This document shows positions 15,484 to 23,762 of a stretch of DNA of 32,426 bases, piece after piece. Each line of letters starts with the position of its first letter. The first letter of the stretch is position 1. The DNA lies in assembly GCA_045532145.1 (NCBI GenBank), contig JAZSFJ010000167.1:1-32426 (forward strand), given 5' to 3'. Made by a program: the position numbers and the translations under genes. Source of the stretch: SIG459 sp045532145 (lineage in GTDB: Bacteria; Bacillota; Clostridia; Oscillospirales; Oscillospiraceae). The notes beneath the pieces are model-generated. The model did no database searches. It was not told the DNA's origin and saw nothing but the letters and a program-made list of their open reading frames with translations.

Positions 15484-16032
15484 TTACTGTTCCTCCATCT
15501 CCCAGCGCAGGCTCTTCATAAGCCTTCTCAGAAGCAGGGGGGCTGCTATGGAAACGGCCTTGGCGGCAAGCAGAAGCAGCATTTCGCCGGCGCTGCCGTC
15601 CACGCCGTTGAGAAGAGTAAAAACAATAATGCAGAGGAGGCCCAGACCGGCAAAGGCGGCGCAGCATACAGCAGCGGTGGGTATCCTCGCAACGCTGGAG
15701 CCGTAGACATACTCCCGGAGCTTTTCGCCCTTGATGAGGAGCTTGCTTACACTCCAGAGGAGAACGAAGAGGGAAATTGCTTCGCCCATGTAGGGGATTA
15801 TCACATAGAAGCAGTTGCCCATGCCCCCGGCGTTCACAAAGCCTGCGGCAACGAGGCCTATAAAGCCCAGAAGTGCCAGAAAGACTATTTCACAAAGAGC
15901 CCGGCGAAAGCTTTTGCCCTTGGAAACAAAGGTATAATACTTGCCCACATAGACGTACTCTCCGGCCAGATTGGGCTGGATGTCATTGAGGTATGAGCGT
16001 CTTCCTTTTTTCTTTTTGCTGGTGTTTGCCAT
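15484..16032 (-). CDS. Hypothetical four-helix membrane protein, 182 aa
   Basis: Family not recognised. A very basic N-terminus (MANTSKKKKGRR) precedes a polar stretch with NLAGEYVYVGKYYTF. Four hydrophobic helices follow at about 46-66, 74-94, 117-141 and 150-168, and the tail is charged (RRLMKSLRWEMEEQ). The Lys/Arg-rich N-terminus suggests an N-in topology. GGAG 7 nt upstream supports the start, and a good sigma-A promoter lies at 16123-16151, so it is its own transcription unit. The gene ends 32 bp before the opp promoter. No catalytic motif is visible. Confidence 0.85.
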   Translation of the reverse strand: MANTSKKKKGRRSYLNDIQPNLAGEYVYVGKYYTFVSKGKSFRRALCEIVFLALLGFIGLVAAGFVNAGGMGNCFYVIIPYMGEAISLFVLLWSVSKLLIKGEKLREYVYGSSVARIPTAAVCCAAFAGLGLLCIIVFTLLNGVDGSAGEMLLLLAAKAVSIAAPLLLRRLMKSLRWEMEEQ

Positions 16033-16122
16033 GTGTTTTCTCCGTGAATGGGCCGGTCAGCTTCAATGCAATTTGTTAGCAATTTAACTTGCGAAAGTAC
16101 CAACCTGTAGAAATACAGATAC

Positions 16123-16151
16123 AGTATAGCATAAAGATTCAGAATTCTCAA
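16123..16151 (-). promoter_or_regulatory. Sigma-A promoter of the four-helix membrane protein gene
   Basis: Minus-strand TTGAGA (16146-16151) and TATACT (16123-16128) are 17 nt apart. The predicted start is near 16116 with a leader of about 84 nt. Confidence 0.8.
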
Positions 16152-16563
16152 GGCATAAATGCAGCAATTGCGTTAATTTGTTAATAAATATTTTGAATTT
16201 ATGTAATAACTTTCCTTGTTCTCTACGGGGATTCGGAGATTTTAATGAGTGGCGTAAAAAAGTAAACAGGGTAAAGTCTGCAGGAGTAAAAATCATCCGC
16301 GCCGAGCCGGCAATAGCGCAAGCCGCAGCCGGCGACTACTTCCCGCCGCAAGGCGGGCTGACACAGAGCGCCAGCGGAACATTTAAAACCCCTGGAGTCC
16401 AGAGGGTCGCAACCCTCTGGTGCGTTTTTCCCTACTTTTGTCGCATAACAAAAGTAGGCCCCCGGAGGGACCTATACCAATACTTTGCTGCAAGGTGGAT
16501 TGCCACTTGCGTGTAGCGGCGGGAGCAAGCCCCCGCCCTACGGTCTCTATCTTCTCTCTTATC
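16152..16563. repeat. Intergenic mosaic of stem-loops downstream of lysC
   Basis: No gene is evident. Listed palindromes: CCCGCCGCAAGGCGGG at 16342-16357; a 9-bp stem CCAGAGGGT/ACCCTCTGG at 16399-16420 followed by GTTTTT; an 11-bp stem CCTACTTTTGT/ACAAAAGTAGG at 16431-16458; and a GTAGGG-type unit read on the minus strand (CCGTAGGGCGGGGGC and onward) at 16513-16543. From memory such CCAGAGGG hairpins are common intergenic sequences in gut Clostridia; function unknown. Confidence 0.6.
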
Positions 16564-16599
16564 TGAAAAATTACTCTCCACAAGGAGAGTGATTTTTCA
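16564..16599 (-). terminator. Intrinsic terminator of the dap-lys operon
   Basis: TGAAAAATTACTCTCC (16564-16579) and GGAGAGTGATTTTTCA (16584-16599) pair over 16 positions with one G-U, around an ACAA loop. In the minus-strand RNA the second arm ends in a U run. The first arm starts at the lysC stop codon itself. Confidence 0.88.
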
Positions 16600-17910
16600 T
16601 CTAAATTCTCTGTATATTGCCCGGACGGCCTCTTCGTAGTCGGCCTCCTCCACGGCAACTATGATGTTGAGCTCGCCGGAGCCCTGGTCTATCATGCGGA
16701 TATTTATTCCCGCGTCGGCAAGGGTGCGGAAAATGCGGGCGGCGGAGCCTCTGGCGGCAACCATGCCCCGGCCAACAACGGCTATCATGGCCAGCTTATC
16801 CTCCACCTCCACATGGTCGGGCTGGAGCTTTTCGGCGATGTCGGCCATAACTGCTTCCTCAACCCCGTGGAAGGCTGCGGAGGAGACAACGGCGGACATG
16901 GTGTCTATGCCGGTGGGGCAGTGCTCAAAGGGAATGCCGTGGTCGGCGAATATCTGGAGAAGCTTCACGCCGAAGCCCACCTCGCCGTTCATCATGCTCT
17001 TTTCCACGTGGACGCTGGTGAAGCCCCGCTTTCCGGCGATGCCGGTGACGGTGCGGGTGCGGCCACCCTCGGGAGCGGCGGGGACTATCATGGTGCCAGC
17101 GTCGCCGGGGCGGTTGGTGTTGCGGATATTGATGGGGATGCCTGCCTTTCTCACAGGGAACACGGCATCCTCGTGGAGCACGGAGGCACCCATGTAGCTG
17201 AGCTCACGGAGCTCACGGTAGGTGAGCAGCTCTATGGTCTGGGGTTCGGGAACTATCCGGGGATCGGTGAAGAGCATACCGCTTACGTCGGTCCAGTTCT
17301 CGTAAATATCCGCGCCCACGGCCTGAGCCACCAGAGAGCCGGTGACGTCGGAGCCGCCCCGGGAGAAGGTGTGGATGTTGCCCTTGCTGTCCGCGCCGTA
17401 GAAGCCGGGAACAACGGCACGCTCTATGCCGCTAAGGGCTGCGGAGAGCTTTTCGTAGGTCTCATCGGCCAGGAAGCGTCCGTCCAGAGTGAAGCAGATG
17501 GCTTCTGCGGCGTCATAGAACTCATAGCCCAGATAGGCGGCCAGAATCTTGCTGCCCAGGTACTCGCCGCGGCTTGCCATATAGTCACGGGAGAGCTTGC
17601 CGTGGAGGTGGCTGCGGATTTTGGCAATCTCACGCTTCAGGGGCAGCTTCACGCCAAGCTCCTCCATTATTCCGGCGAATCTGGCCTCGATGGCAGATAG
17701 CTGCTCCTCGAAGTCCTCTCCGGCCGCTGCCAGATCGTAGCAGCGGTAGAGCATATCCGTAACCTTGGTGTCATCGCTGCAGCGCTTACCGGGAGCGGAG
17801 GCCACAACGTAGCGGCGGGAAGGCTCGGTCTTTATAATGTCCGCAACCTTGCGGAACTGTGCGGCGTCGGCAAGGGAGCTGCCGCCGAATTTGCATACTT
17901 TCTTATCCAT
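16597..17910 (-). CDS. lysC: Aspartate kinase
   Basis: Phosphorylates L-aspartate, the first step towards lysine and DAP. The 437-residue protein has KFGGSS (7-12), a kinase-domain FSRGGSDVTGSLVAQAVGADIYENWTD-type block and the AVFPVRKAGIPINIRNT motif closing the catalytic domain. Two C-terminal ACT domains (from about 280, beginning VTGIAGKRGFTSVHVEK, and the last ~70 residues) suggest allosteric inhibition by lysine or threonine. It is monofunctional, with no homoserine dehydrogenase fusion. AGGA 9 nt upstream fits the ATG. It is last in the lysine operon, 106 bp after lysA, with a GTAGGG repeat in that gap and the terminator overlapping its stop. Confidence 0.95.
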   Translation of the reverse strand: MDKKVCKFGGSSLADAAQFRKVADIIKTEPSRRYVVASAPGKRCSDDTKVTDMLYRCYDLAAAGEDFEEQLSAIEARFAGIMEELGVKLPLKREIAKIRSHLHGKLSRDYMASRGEYLGSKILAAYLGYEFYDAAEAICFTLDGRFLADETYEKLSAALSGIERAVVPGFYGADSKGNIHTFSRGGSDVTGSLVAQAVGADIYENWTDVSGMLFTDPRIVPEPQTIELLTYRELRELSYMGASVLHEDAVFPVRKAGIPINIRNTNRPGDAGTMIVPAAPEGGRTRTVTGIAGKRGFTSVHVEKSMMNGEVGFGVKLLQIFADHGIPFEHCPTGIDTMSAVVSSAAFHGVEEAVMADIAEKLQPDHVEVEDKLAMIAVVGRGMVAARGSAARIFRTLADAGINIRMIDQGSGELNIIVAVEEADYEEAVRAIYREFR

Positions 17911-17942
17911 AGTTATTGTTCCTGTTCTGTTAAGTTAGGTAT

Positions 17943-17996
17943 TGTAGGGCTGGATATTATCCGCACGCAGCGGGAGGCTGATAGCCTCCCCTACAA
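17943..17996. repeat. GTAGGG-type element between lysA and lysC
   Basis: TTGTAGGG at 17943 and CCCTACAA ending at 17996 are inverted ends. The right part holds a GGGAGGCTGATAGCCTCCC stem. The element is transcribed within the operon and could act as an mRNA-stability or processing hairpin. Confidence 0.65.
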
Positions 17997-18016
17997 GCGC
18001 GGTATAGGGAATAGGC

Positions 18017-19318
18017 TTACATATCGTATACCAGAAGGTCCTCCAGAGTCTCACGTCGGACAGCGGTGTAGCTTTTGCCATCTCTGAGCATTACGATGGG
18101 GGGACGGGGGATGCGGTTATAGTTGGAGGCCATGGAATAGTTATAGGCGCCCGTGGTGCATACTGCAACAATGTCGCCCCTGCCAACTGTGGAAGGGAGA
18201 GAGATGCCGGGCTGGATGATGTCGCCGCTTTCGCAGCAGCGGCCCACAAGGTCACAGGTGAAATCATAAGCCTCGTCCATGCGGTTTGCGCAGAGGCAGG
18301 TGTAGGCTGAGCCATAGAGAGCGTAGCGGGGGTTATCCGTCATGCCGCCATCGATGGACACATAGTTCTTGTAGCCGGGAATGGTTTTCACTGTACCAAC
18401 GGTGTATACCGTCATGCCGGCATCAGCGGCTATGCCTCTGCCGGGCTCAAGGAGTATGGTGGGAAGGGCTATGCCTTCTTCGGCGCAGCAGCTTTTAACA
18501 GCCTCGGCCACATCTGCAATCTTGGCGGCTATGTCCAGATAGGGGGAAGTGTCCACATATCTCACTCCATAGCCTCCGCCCAGGTCCAGCTCCCGGCACA
18601 CGAAGCCGTGGCGGCGCTGCATTTCGGCGATGAAGCGGAGCATAACTATGGCGCTGCGCTCGAAAACATCCTCGGCAAAGACCATGGAGCCCACGTGGCA
18701 GTGGAAGCCGGCAAGGTCAATATTGGAAAGAGCCAGAGTGCGGAGCATTATTTCTTCGGCCTGTCCGGTCTCGATGGCGCTGCCGAACTTGGAGTCCACC
18801 TTGCCGGTGTTCACGGCCTCGTAGGTGTGGGTGTCGATGCCGGGGGTGAGGCGCAGGAGAATCTTCTGCTTTATACCCCGCCTTGCGGCCTCGGCGTTGA
18901 TGGTCAGCACTTCCTCAATGTTGTCCGCCACGAAGCAGCCCACGCCCTTTTCCATGGCAAAGGCTATGTCCGCGTCGGTCTTGTTGTTGGAGTGGAAGTA
19001 GGCAAGGGACATATCAAAGCCCGCTGCGGAGGCGGTGAGAATCTCGCCGGAGGATACCACGTCCACGCCCAGCCCCTCCTCGGCCACGATGCGGTAGATC
19101 TGCTTGAAGGAGTTGGCCTTGCTGGCGTAGAGAATGCGGAAATTGTCTCCGAAAGCGGCCTTGAAAGCGGATATGTAGGTGCGGCAGTTGTGGCGCAGCC
19201 GGTCCTCATCCATGAGATAGAGGGGAGTGCCGTACTCTTTGGCAAGAGTGCAGACGTCCTGCCCGGCGAAAAGGAGACGGCCATTTTCAGAGGATATATT
19301 GGAGCAGATGAAATTCAT
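18017..19318 (-). CDS. lysA: Diaminopimelate decarboxylase
   Basis: Converts meso-DAP to L-lysine; PLP enzyme of alanine-racemase fold type III. The 433-residue sequence has PLYLMDEDRLR at the start and the PLP lysine at 67 in ILYASKANSF. Further motifs are DVVSSGEI, the GFHCHVGSM loop, LDLGGGYGV, LEPGRGIAADAGM, and the CCESGD motif near residue 360 that supplies the catalytic Cys from the partner subunit. AGGA 9 nt upstream supports the ATG. The gene starts 15 bp after the ddh stop. Confidence 0.96.
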   Translation of the reverse strand: MNFICSNISSENGRLLFAGQDVCTLAKEYGTPLYLMDEDRLRHNCRTYISAFKAAFGDNFRILYASKANSFKQIYRIVAEEGLGVDVVSSGEILTASAAGFDMSLAYFHSNNKTDADIAFAMEKGVGCFVADNIEEVLTINAEAARRGIKQKILLRLTPGIDTHTYEAVNTGKVDSKFGSAIETGQAEEIMLRTLALSNIDLAGFHCHVGSMVFAEDVFERSAIVMLRFIAEMQRRHGFVCRELDLGGGYGVRYVDTSPYLDIAAKIADVAEAVKSCCAEEGIALPTILLEPGRGIAADAGMTVYTVGTVKTIPGYKNYVSIDGGMTDNPRYALYGSAYTCLCANRMDEAYDFTCDLVGRCCESGDIIQPGISLPSTVGRGDIVAVCTTGAYNYSMASNYNRIPRPPIVMLRDGKSYTAVRRETLEDLLVYDM

Positions 19319-19333
19319 AATATCATTCCTGTA

Positions 19334-20311
19334 TCAAAGCATTTTTGCCCGAAGCTCCTCGGGAGAGAGGGGAGAGAGCAGAGCGGGGGGAATATCGAAT
19401 ATGGTAACGCAGCCGGTTTGGCCCGCTTTCTGCATACGCAGCACAGCCCGGGCGCAGGCCACAAGGACGCTGGCGGTGAATTCAGGGTTGGAGTCCAGAG
19501 TGAGGCTGTACTCTATGGTGTGCTTGTGCTCACCCATGAGCCCTGTGGAGCCGCTTCTGATGACGCAGCCACCGTGGGGAAGAGCGGAGTGCTTTTCGGC
19601 CATCTCTTCGGCGGAAATGAACTCCACCGTGGTGTCGTAGTCGGCAAAGTAGTTGGGCATGGTGACTATGGCCTCCCGGATGGCTTCTTTGTCCGCATCC
19701 TCAGCTGCCACAACATAGCATTCTCTCAGATGCTTCTCCCGGGTGGTGAGCTCTGGGCAGTCGCCACGGCGCACAGCCTCAAGGGCGGCGGGAACGGGAA
19801 CGGTGTACTGCCTTGCGTCCACAACTCCGGGGATATGACGGATGGCGTCGGAGTGGCCCTGACTTACGCCCCGGCCCCAGAAGGTGTAGTCTGTGCCCTG
19901 GGGCAAAGTGGCGGAGGCATAGAGTCTTGCCACGGAGAACATACCGGGGTCCCAGCCGCCGGAGATAAGGGCCACCTTGCCGCCACTGGCGGCGGCAGCA
20001 TCCACATTGGCGAAGTGCTCCGGAATCCGGGCGTGGGTGTCGAAGGAGTCCACAACGTTGAATTTCTCAGCCAGCGCGGGAGTCATGCCGGGCAGGTCCG
20101 TGGCGGAGCCTGCGCAGATGATAACAACATCTATTGTATCCGCGTATTTTTCAATATCGGCAGCGGGGTAGACCTTTGCCCCGGTGAGAGTTTTCAGGGA
20201 GGAAGGCTCCCGGCGGGTGAACACGCCGAAAAGCTCCGCATCGGGATTTTGGGCAATGGCGCACTCAACGCCCTTGCCTATATTTCCGTAGCCGTAAATT
20301 GCGATTTTCAT
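19334..20311 (-). CDS. ddh: meso-Diaminopimelate D-dehydrogenase
   Basis: NADPH-dependent one-step reductive amination of tetrahydrodipicolinate to meso-DAP, by-passing the acylated four-step branch. The 325-residue sequence has the Rossmann start MKIAIYGYGNIGKGVE, a VFTRREPSSL loop, VVIICAGSATDLP, the substrate region VDSFDTHARIPEHF, and SGGWDPGMFSVARLYA followed by TFWGRGVSQGHSDAIRHIPGV, all diagnostic of Ddh. AGGAGG about 7 nt upstream supports the start. It lies between dapB and lysA, so the operon supplies DAP for both peptidoglycan and lysine. Confidence 0.96.
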   Translation of the reverse strand: MKIAIYGYGNIGKGVECAIAQNPDAELFGVFTRREPSSLKTLTGAKVYPAADIEKYADTIDVVIICAGSATDLPGMTPALAEKFNVVDSFDTHARIPEHFANVDAAAASGGKVALISGGWDPGMFSVARLYASATLPQGTDYTFWGRGVSQGHSDAIRHIPGVVDARQYTVPVPAALEAVRRGDCPELTTREKHLRECYVVAAEDADKEAIREAIVTMPNYFADYDTTVEFISAEEMAEKHSALPHGGCVIRSGSTGLMGEHKHTIEYSLTLDSNPEFTASVLVACARAVLRMQKAGQTGCVTIFDIPPALLSPLSPEELRAKML

Positions 20312-20377
20312 TGGAGAAACCTCCTTAAATACCGGGTTTTGTCGGATTATTAATTAGGGAAAACCATGATGTAAATT

Positions 20378-20538
20378 GTAGGGGCGAGCATCGCTCGTCC
20401 GGCGGTAAGCACTGCAGGTTTTTCCCACTCTGAGGCAAATCCGCACAGACACTGCTTTCTTTGTAGGTGGCTCCGCATTCGCCGCAGGTGGGTGCAAAAC
20501 GAAGCGGATGCTGCTGGACGACCAATGGTCGCCCCTAC
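20378..20538. repeat. 161-bp MITE-like element between dapB and ddh
   Basis: The left end begins GTAGGGGCGAGCATCGCTCG and the right end is the inverted GTAGGGGCGACCATTGGTCG, so the ends are imperfect inverted repeats of 23 bp that match at about 19 positions. Each end is itself a small palindrome (CGAGC/GCTCG; CGACC/GGTCG). No ORF with a ribosome binding site lies inside. The body resembles the GTAGGG clusters near 24000 and 30640. Confidence 0.6.
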
Positions 20539-20565
20539 GGCCCTTGAACAAGGCCGGCAATACTC

Positions 20566-21312
20566 TTAAAACGCCACCATGTCCTTCATATCGTAAAGGC
20601 CGGGGGCCTTGCCCATGAGCCAGCTTGCGGCTGCCAGAGCGCCCTCGGCAAATAGGGCACGGGAGTGGGCCTCGTGCTTGAGGGTGATGGTCTGATTGGC
20701 GGTGCCTACCATAACCTCATGCTCGCCTACGATGTTGCCCATGCGTATGGCGTGGATGCCGATTTCGGTGGGCGTGCGCTTTGCCATACCGCTGCGGCCC
20801 AGATTCAGCTCAGCTTCCGGGCGGACGGACTGAATAGCTCTGGCTATGGCAAGGGCTGTGCCGCTGGGGGCGTCCAGCTTTCGGTCATGGTGCTTTTCTA
20901 TTATCTCTATCTCCGCGTCGGGCATGGCCTCGGCGGTCTTTTTTGCAAGCTCAATGAGCAGTGCTATGCCAAGAGAGTAGTTGGCGGCGAAGAAAAGGGG
21001 TATCTTCTCCGAAGCGGCTGCAATAGCGGCACGCTCCTCCTCGGTCTGGCCGGTGGTGGCAAGCACAAGGGGAATGGAGTTGGCGGTGCAGAAGTCAAGA
21101 AGCGCACCGGTGCAGCTGTGGTGGGAAAAGTCCACAACGCAGTCTATGTCCGTGGGAGCGGCGGCGAAGCCTGCGTGGCACACAATGCCCTCAGGCTCCG
21201 CAGAGCTCTGGTCAACGCCGCATACGAGCTCCGCGCCCCGGTAGCCTGCCCTGGCGAGAGTCATGACTTCCCGGCCCATGTGGCCCAGAAGTCCGTTTAT
21301 AAGAATCTTCAT
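20566..21312 (-). CDS. dapB: 4-Hydroxy-tetrahydrodipicolinate reductase
   Basis: Reduces HTPA to tetrahydrodipicolinate with NAD(P)H. The 248-residue sequence has the dinucleotide-binding start MKILINGLLGHMGREV, DFSHHSCT near 62-69, LATTGQTEEE, and the active-site motif EKHHDRKLDAPSGTA (His 141-142, Lys 145). The length is normal. It follows dapA by 17 bp. The first gene-sized interruption in the operon is the 254-bp gap after it, occupied mainly by the MITE-like element. Confidence 0.96.
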   Translation of the reverse strand: MKILINGLLGHMGREVMTLARAGYRGAELVCGVDQSSAEPEGIVCHAGFAAAPTDIDCVVDFSHHSCTGALLDFCTANSIPLVLATTGQTEEERAAIAAASEKIPLFFAANYSLGIALLIELAKKTAEAMPDAEIEIIEKHHDRKLDAPSGTALAIARAIQSVRPEAELNLGRSGMAKRTPTEIGIHAIRMGNIVGEHEVMVGTANQTITLKHEAHSRALFAEGALAAASWLMGKAPGLYDMKDMVAF

Positions 21313-21329
21313 ATCTTTATCCCCTTATT

Positions 21330-22220
21330 TCAGATAAGACCCTGTGCCTTCATAAGCCGGAGGAGCTTTGCCTCGTTGGCTTCCTCCATGGGGGTGAGGG
21401 GCAGGCGGAGATTGTTGCCGCCGAAGCCCATGGCTGCCATGGCGGCCTTCACGGGAATGGGGTTCACCTCGCAGAAGAGGGCCTTGATAAGCTCTGTATA
21501 CTCGCACTGGAGCTTTGCGCTGCCTGCGATGTCGCCTTCAAAGAAAAGATGGCAGAGGCGAGAAGTCTCGGCGGGCATGATGTTGCTCAGAACGGAGATA
21601 ACGCCGCTGCCGCCCATGGCCAGAATGGGAACTATCTGGTCGTCGTTGCCGGAGTATATGTCCAGCTTGTCGCCCACCAGAGCGGCTGTCTCAACTATCT
21701 TGCTGATGTTGCCGTTGGCCTCCTTGATGGCCTTGATGTTGGGGTGCTTGGCGAGCTCCACATAGGTGGCGGGCTCAATGCCCACGCCGGTGCGGGAGGG
21801 TACATTATATACGATGATGGGCTTGTCAGATGCATCTGCCACGGCGTTGTAGGATGCAATGAGGCCCTTCTGGGTTGCCTTATTGTAATAAGGTGTCACC
21901 ACCAGCATGGCGTCGGCCCCGATGGAGCAGGCAAACCTGGTGAGATCCACGGCGTAGGCGATGTCGTTACTTCCTGTGCCCACGATGCAGGGAACACGGC
22001 CATTGATACGCTCTGTGGCGTAGGCCAGGACCTCTCTGTGCTCGGCGTCGCTGAGGGTGGAGCCCTCTCCGGTGGTTCCGGCTATGACAAGGGCGTCAAT
22101 ACCCTTTTCTATCTGCCAGTCTATAAGGCGGCCGAAGGACTCATAGTCCACGGCTCCGTCTGCGTGCATGGGGGTGACAAGGGCGGTGGCAGCGCCACGG
22201 AAAATGGGGTTAGCGGTCAT
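21330..22220 (-). CDS. dapA: 4-Hydroxy-tetrahydrodipicolinate synthase
   Basis: Condenses pyruvate with aspartate semialdehyde, the committed step of lysine/DAP synthesis. The 296-residue TIM barrel shows AGTTGEGSTL (48-57), TPYYNKATQKGL, the tyrosine of YNVPSRTG (138) and the Schiff-base lysine at 166 in AIKEANG. AAGGAG 7-8 nt upstream supports the ATG. It is first in the operon and lies directly behind a lysine riboswitch and terminator, so lysine should shut off the whole dapA-dapB-ddh-lysA-lysC unit. Confidence 0.97.
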   Translation of the reverse strand: MTANPIFRGAATALVTPMHADGAVDYESFGRLIDWQIEKGIDALVIAGTTGEGSTLSDAEHREVLAYATERINGRVPCIVGTGSNDIAYAVDLTRFACSIGADAMLVVTPYYNKATQKGLIASYNAVADASDKPIIVYNVPSRTGVGIEPATYVELAKHPNIKAIKEANGNISKIVETAALVGDKLDIYSGNDDQIVPILAMGGSGVISVLSNIMPAETSRLCHLFFEGDIAGSAKLQCEYTELIKALFCEVNPIPVKAAMAAMGFGGNNLRLPLTPMEEANEAKLLRLMKAQGLI

Positions 22221-22270
22221 GGTTTTGGTCTCCTTAAAATGTGTTTTTACTGCTTATTGCAAGACCGGGA

Positions 22271-22311
22271 AAATAAAAATCAGCCAAGGCAGAATAGTCC
22301 TGCATTGGCTG
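22271..22311 (-). terminator. Riboswitch-controlled terminator before dapA
   Basis: CAGCCAAGGCA (22281-22291) and TGCATTGGCTG (22301-22311) form an 11-bp stem with one mismatch, followed on the minus strand by ATTTTTATTTT (22270-22280). It sits between the lysine aptamer and dapA, as in other L-box leaders. Confidence 0.88.
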
Positions 22312-22353
22312 AGAAAAATCCAGAAACTCCGGGAAAATCCGGGGCAATCAATA

Positions 22354-22513
22354 CATAGCTCTCCGCACAATGCGACAGTCAGGCAGATGTTATCTGCGCA
22401 ACCAGATGGAAGGGCGCTTATCCTCCACCTTCGGCAGCAGCCCCTTTCTCCCCGGCAACGCGACAGCGCATCGCTTTCCCACCGGAGATACTTTTGACAA
22501 CCGCACCTCTATC
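22354..22513 (-). promoter_or_regulatory. Lysine riboswitch (L box)
   Basis: In RNA sense the element opens AGAGGTGCGG then AGTA, and has the conserved AAAGGGGCTG and TGCCGAAGG blocks. It continues with GGTTGCGCAGATAACATCTG and CCTGACTGTCGC, and closes with CTAT pairing to the initial ATAG. These blocks match the lysine aptamer core in order. Context (first gene dapA, lysine operon, downstream terminator, strong promoter) agrees. Confidence 0.95.
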
Positions 22514-22540
22514 CTTTCATTGCAATATTCAGTTGAGGGC

Positions 22541-22569
22541 ATTGTACTATTATAAACAGAGTATGTCAA
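22541..22569 (-). promoter_or_regulatory. Consensus sigma-A promoter of the lysine operon
   Basis: Minus-strand TTGACA (22564-22569) and TACAAT (22541-22546) are 17 nt apart. The predicted start near 22535 is about 22 nt before the riboswitch. The upstream lipoprotein gene ends 32 bp earlier without a visible terminator. Confidence 0.9.
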
Positions 22570-22600
22570 GAAAAAAATTTAATTTAGTAAAGTAATGAAG

Positions 22601-23650
22601 TCAGCCGAGATTTCTGGTTATCTCCTTGAATTCCCCGGTGGCGGCCTCGCGGATGATGCCGGAGAGGGCCTCCGCCTTTTCCATGGCTATGCTGGGCTGG
22701 CCGGGGGCTATTATGTCCTCCAGAAGCAGAGCCTTCTCACCGTCGGTGACGATGACCTTGTCCTCCACCCGGGCCAGAACTATGCCGGCGTCGAAATTTA
22801 GAGATTGGGAAAAACGAAGTTCCTCAAGGGCTGGGCCATAGGAACGGGCAAGGGCGCAGCTGTAGCTCCCGTCTGTGTCCTCGCTGAGGTTTATGAGACC
22901 CACAATTGCATCCTTGTAGAGCACCGGGCAGATGTGATTGCCTTCCCCGGTGGACTGACCTTTCCCGTCAAAGCAGTAAAGGGTGCAGGGAGTGCCAAGC
23001 TTCAAAGAGCCATACTCCTCCGCGCCGAGCCCCAGAATCTGCTCCCCCTCCTCTGCGGTTATGCGCAGACGGTCCAGATGGCTTCTGGCCTGAAAAACCA
23101 CGTTTGCGTCAGCTTCGGATGCAACCCAAAGCTCGTGACCCGTGCCGTGGATGAGCTTTCTAAGCTCCTTTTCGCCGGCCTTGCTCAGGTCGCAGCCGGG
23201 AAATACCTCTTCGTAAGCTGCGGCAAGGACTTTGCCGGAGTCCGTATCGAAGTCTGTGCAGAACTCTTCAAAGTGCCAGAGACTCAGTTCACCCTCGCTG
23301 TCCTCCTTGATAAGGTAGCGTTGGTTCACTTCGCCCACTACCCGGTAAAGGCGGCAGGGCTGGGCTTCAATGGGCTCAACGGAGACAATGACATTTGTGT
23401 CCTTGGCGTAAACCTCGCCTAGGTAGTCATCCAGCTTCAGCCCGTAGGACTTCACAAGGGCATACTGGGCCACACGCTTTTTTATTTTGAAGTGTTCAAT
23501 TTCCTTTGCTGCCGGGACTTCCTCGTCCACGGCTTCGGCCTCTATGTCGCTGAGAAGCCGCCCGAGACTGAGCTCGCCATCGTCCTTGCCGCAGCCTGTG
23601 AAAGCTGCCAGAATTGCCAGCAAAAGCAAAAGCCAGCATATCTTCTTCAT
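22601..23650 (-). CDS. Putative lipoprotein, 349 aa, family not recognised
   Basis: The signal peptide MKKICWLLLLLAILAAFTGC ends in a lipobox with Cys 20 as the lipidation site. The mature part starts GKDDGELSLGRLL and looks globular and acidic, with several Tyr/Cys-containing segments (LYRVVGEVNQRYLI; LYCFDGKGQSTGEGNHICPV). It ends GEFKEITRNLG. I see no enzyme motif. The ATG at 23648-23650 has GGAGG 8 nt upstream; the longer in-frame reading to 23713 would lie upstream of the start predicted from the ECF-type promoter, so it is rejected. It is the second unit served by the duplicated 78-bp promoter block and ends close to the dap promoter. Confidence 0.85.
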   Translation of the reverse strand: MKKICWLLLLLAILAAFTGCGKDDGELSLGRLLSDIEAEAVDEEVPAAKEIEHFKIKKRVAQYALVKSYGLKLDDYLGEVYAKDTNVIVSVEPIEAQPCRLYRVVGEVNQRYLIKEDSEGELSLWHFEEFCTDFDTDSGKVLAAAYEEVFPGCDLSKAGEKELRKLIHGTGHELWVASEADANVVFQARSHLDRLRITAEEGEQILGLGAEEYGSLKLGTPCTLYCFDGKGQSTGEGNHICPVLYKDAIVGLINLSEDTDGSYSCALARSYGPALEELRFSQSLNFDAGIVLARVEDKVIVTDGEKALLLEDIIAPGQPSIAMEKAEALSGIIREAATGEFKEITRNLG

Positions 23651-23684
23651 TTTCCCATCCTCCAGAAATTTGTCCTTATAATAC

Positions 23685-23762
23685 ATGACGAGAAAAAATG
23701 TAAAAAGTTTCAATAGAAAATAAAAAATACATTTTTGGCTCCCTTGTGTAAAGGGGCCGACG
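23685..23762 (-). repeat. Copy 1 of the 78-bp duplicated promoter block
   Basis: It is nearly identical, and in the same orientation, to 25820-25897. Copy 1 contains an ECF-type promoter and, at its upstream end, a GGCTCCCTTGTGTAAAGGGGCC stem-loop that could terminate transcription coming from the gene before. Confidence 0.85.
23687..23712 (-). promoter_or_regulatory. ECF-sigma-type promoter of the 349-aa lipoprotein gene
   Basis: Minus-strand TGAAAC (23707-23712), 16-nt spacer, CGTC (23687-23690). This is the classic layout for extracytoplasmic-function sigma factors of the SigM/SigW type. The predicted start is near 23680, 30 nt before the ATG. Confidence 0.65.

Noticed and set aside
18608..20353. 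A 581-codon plus-strand open frame opposite lysA and ddh
   Set aside because: Both genes on the minus strand have full catalytic motifs; the antisense product has no recognisable domain and spans a gene boundary.
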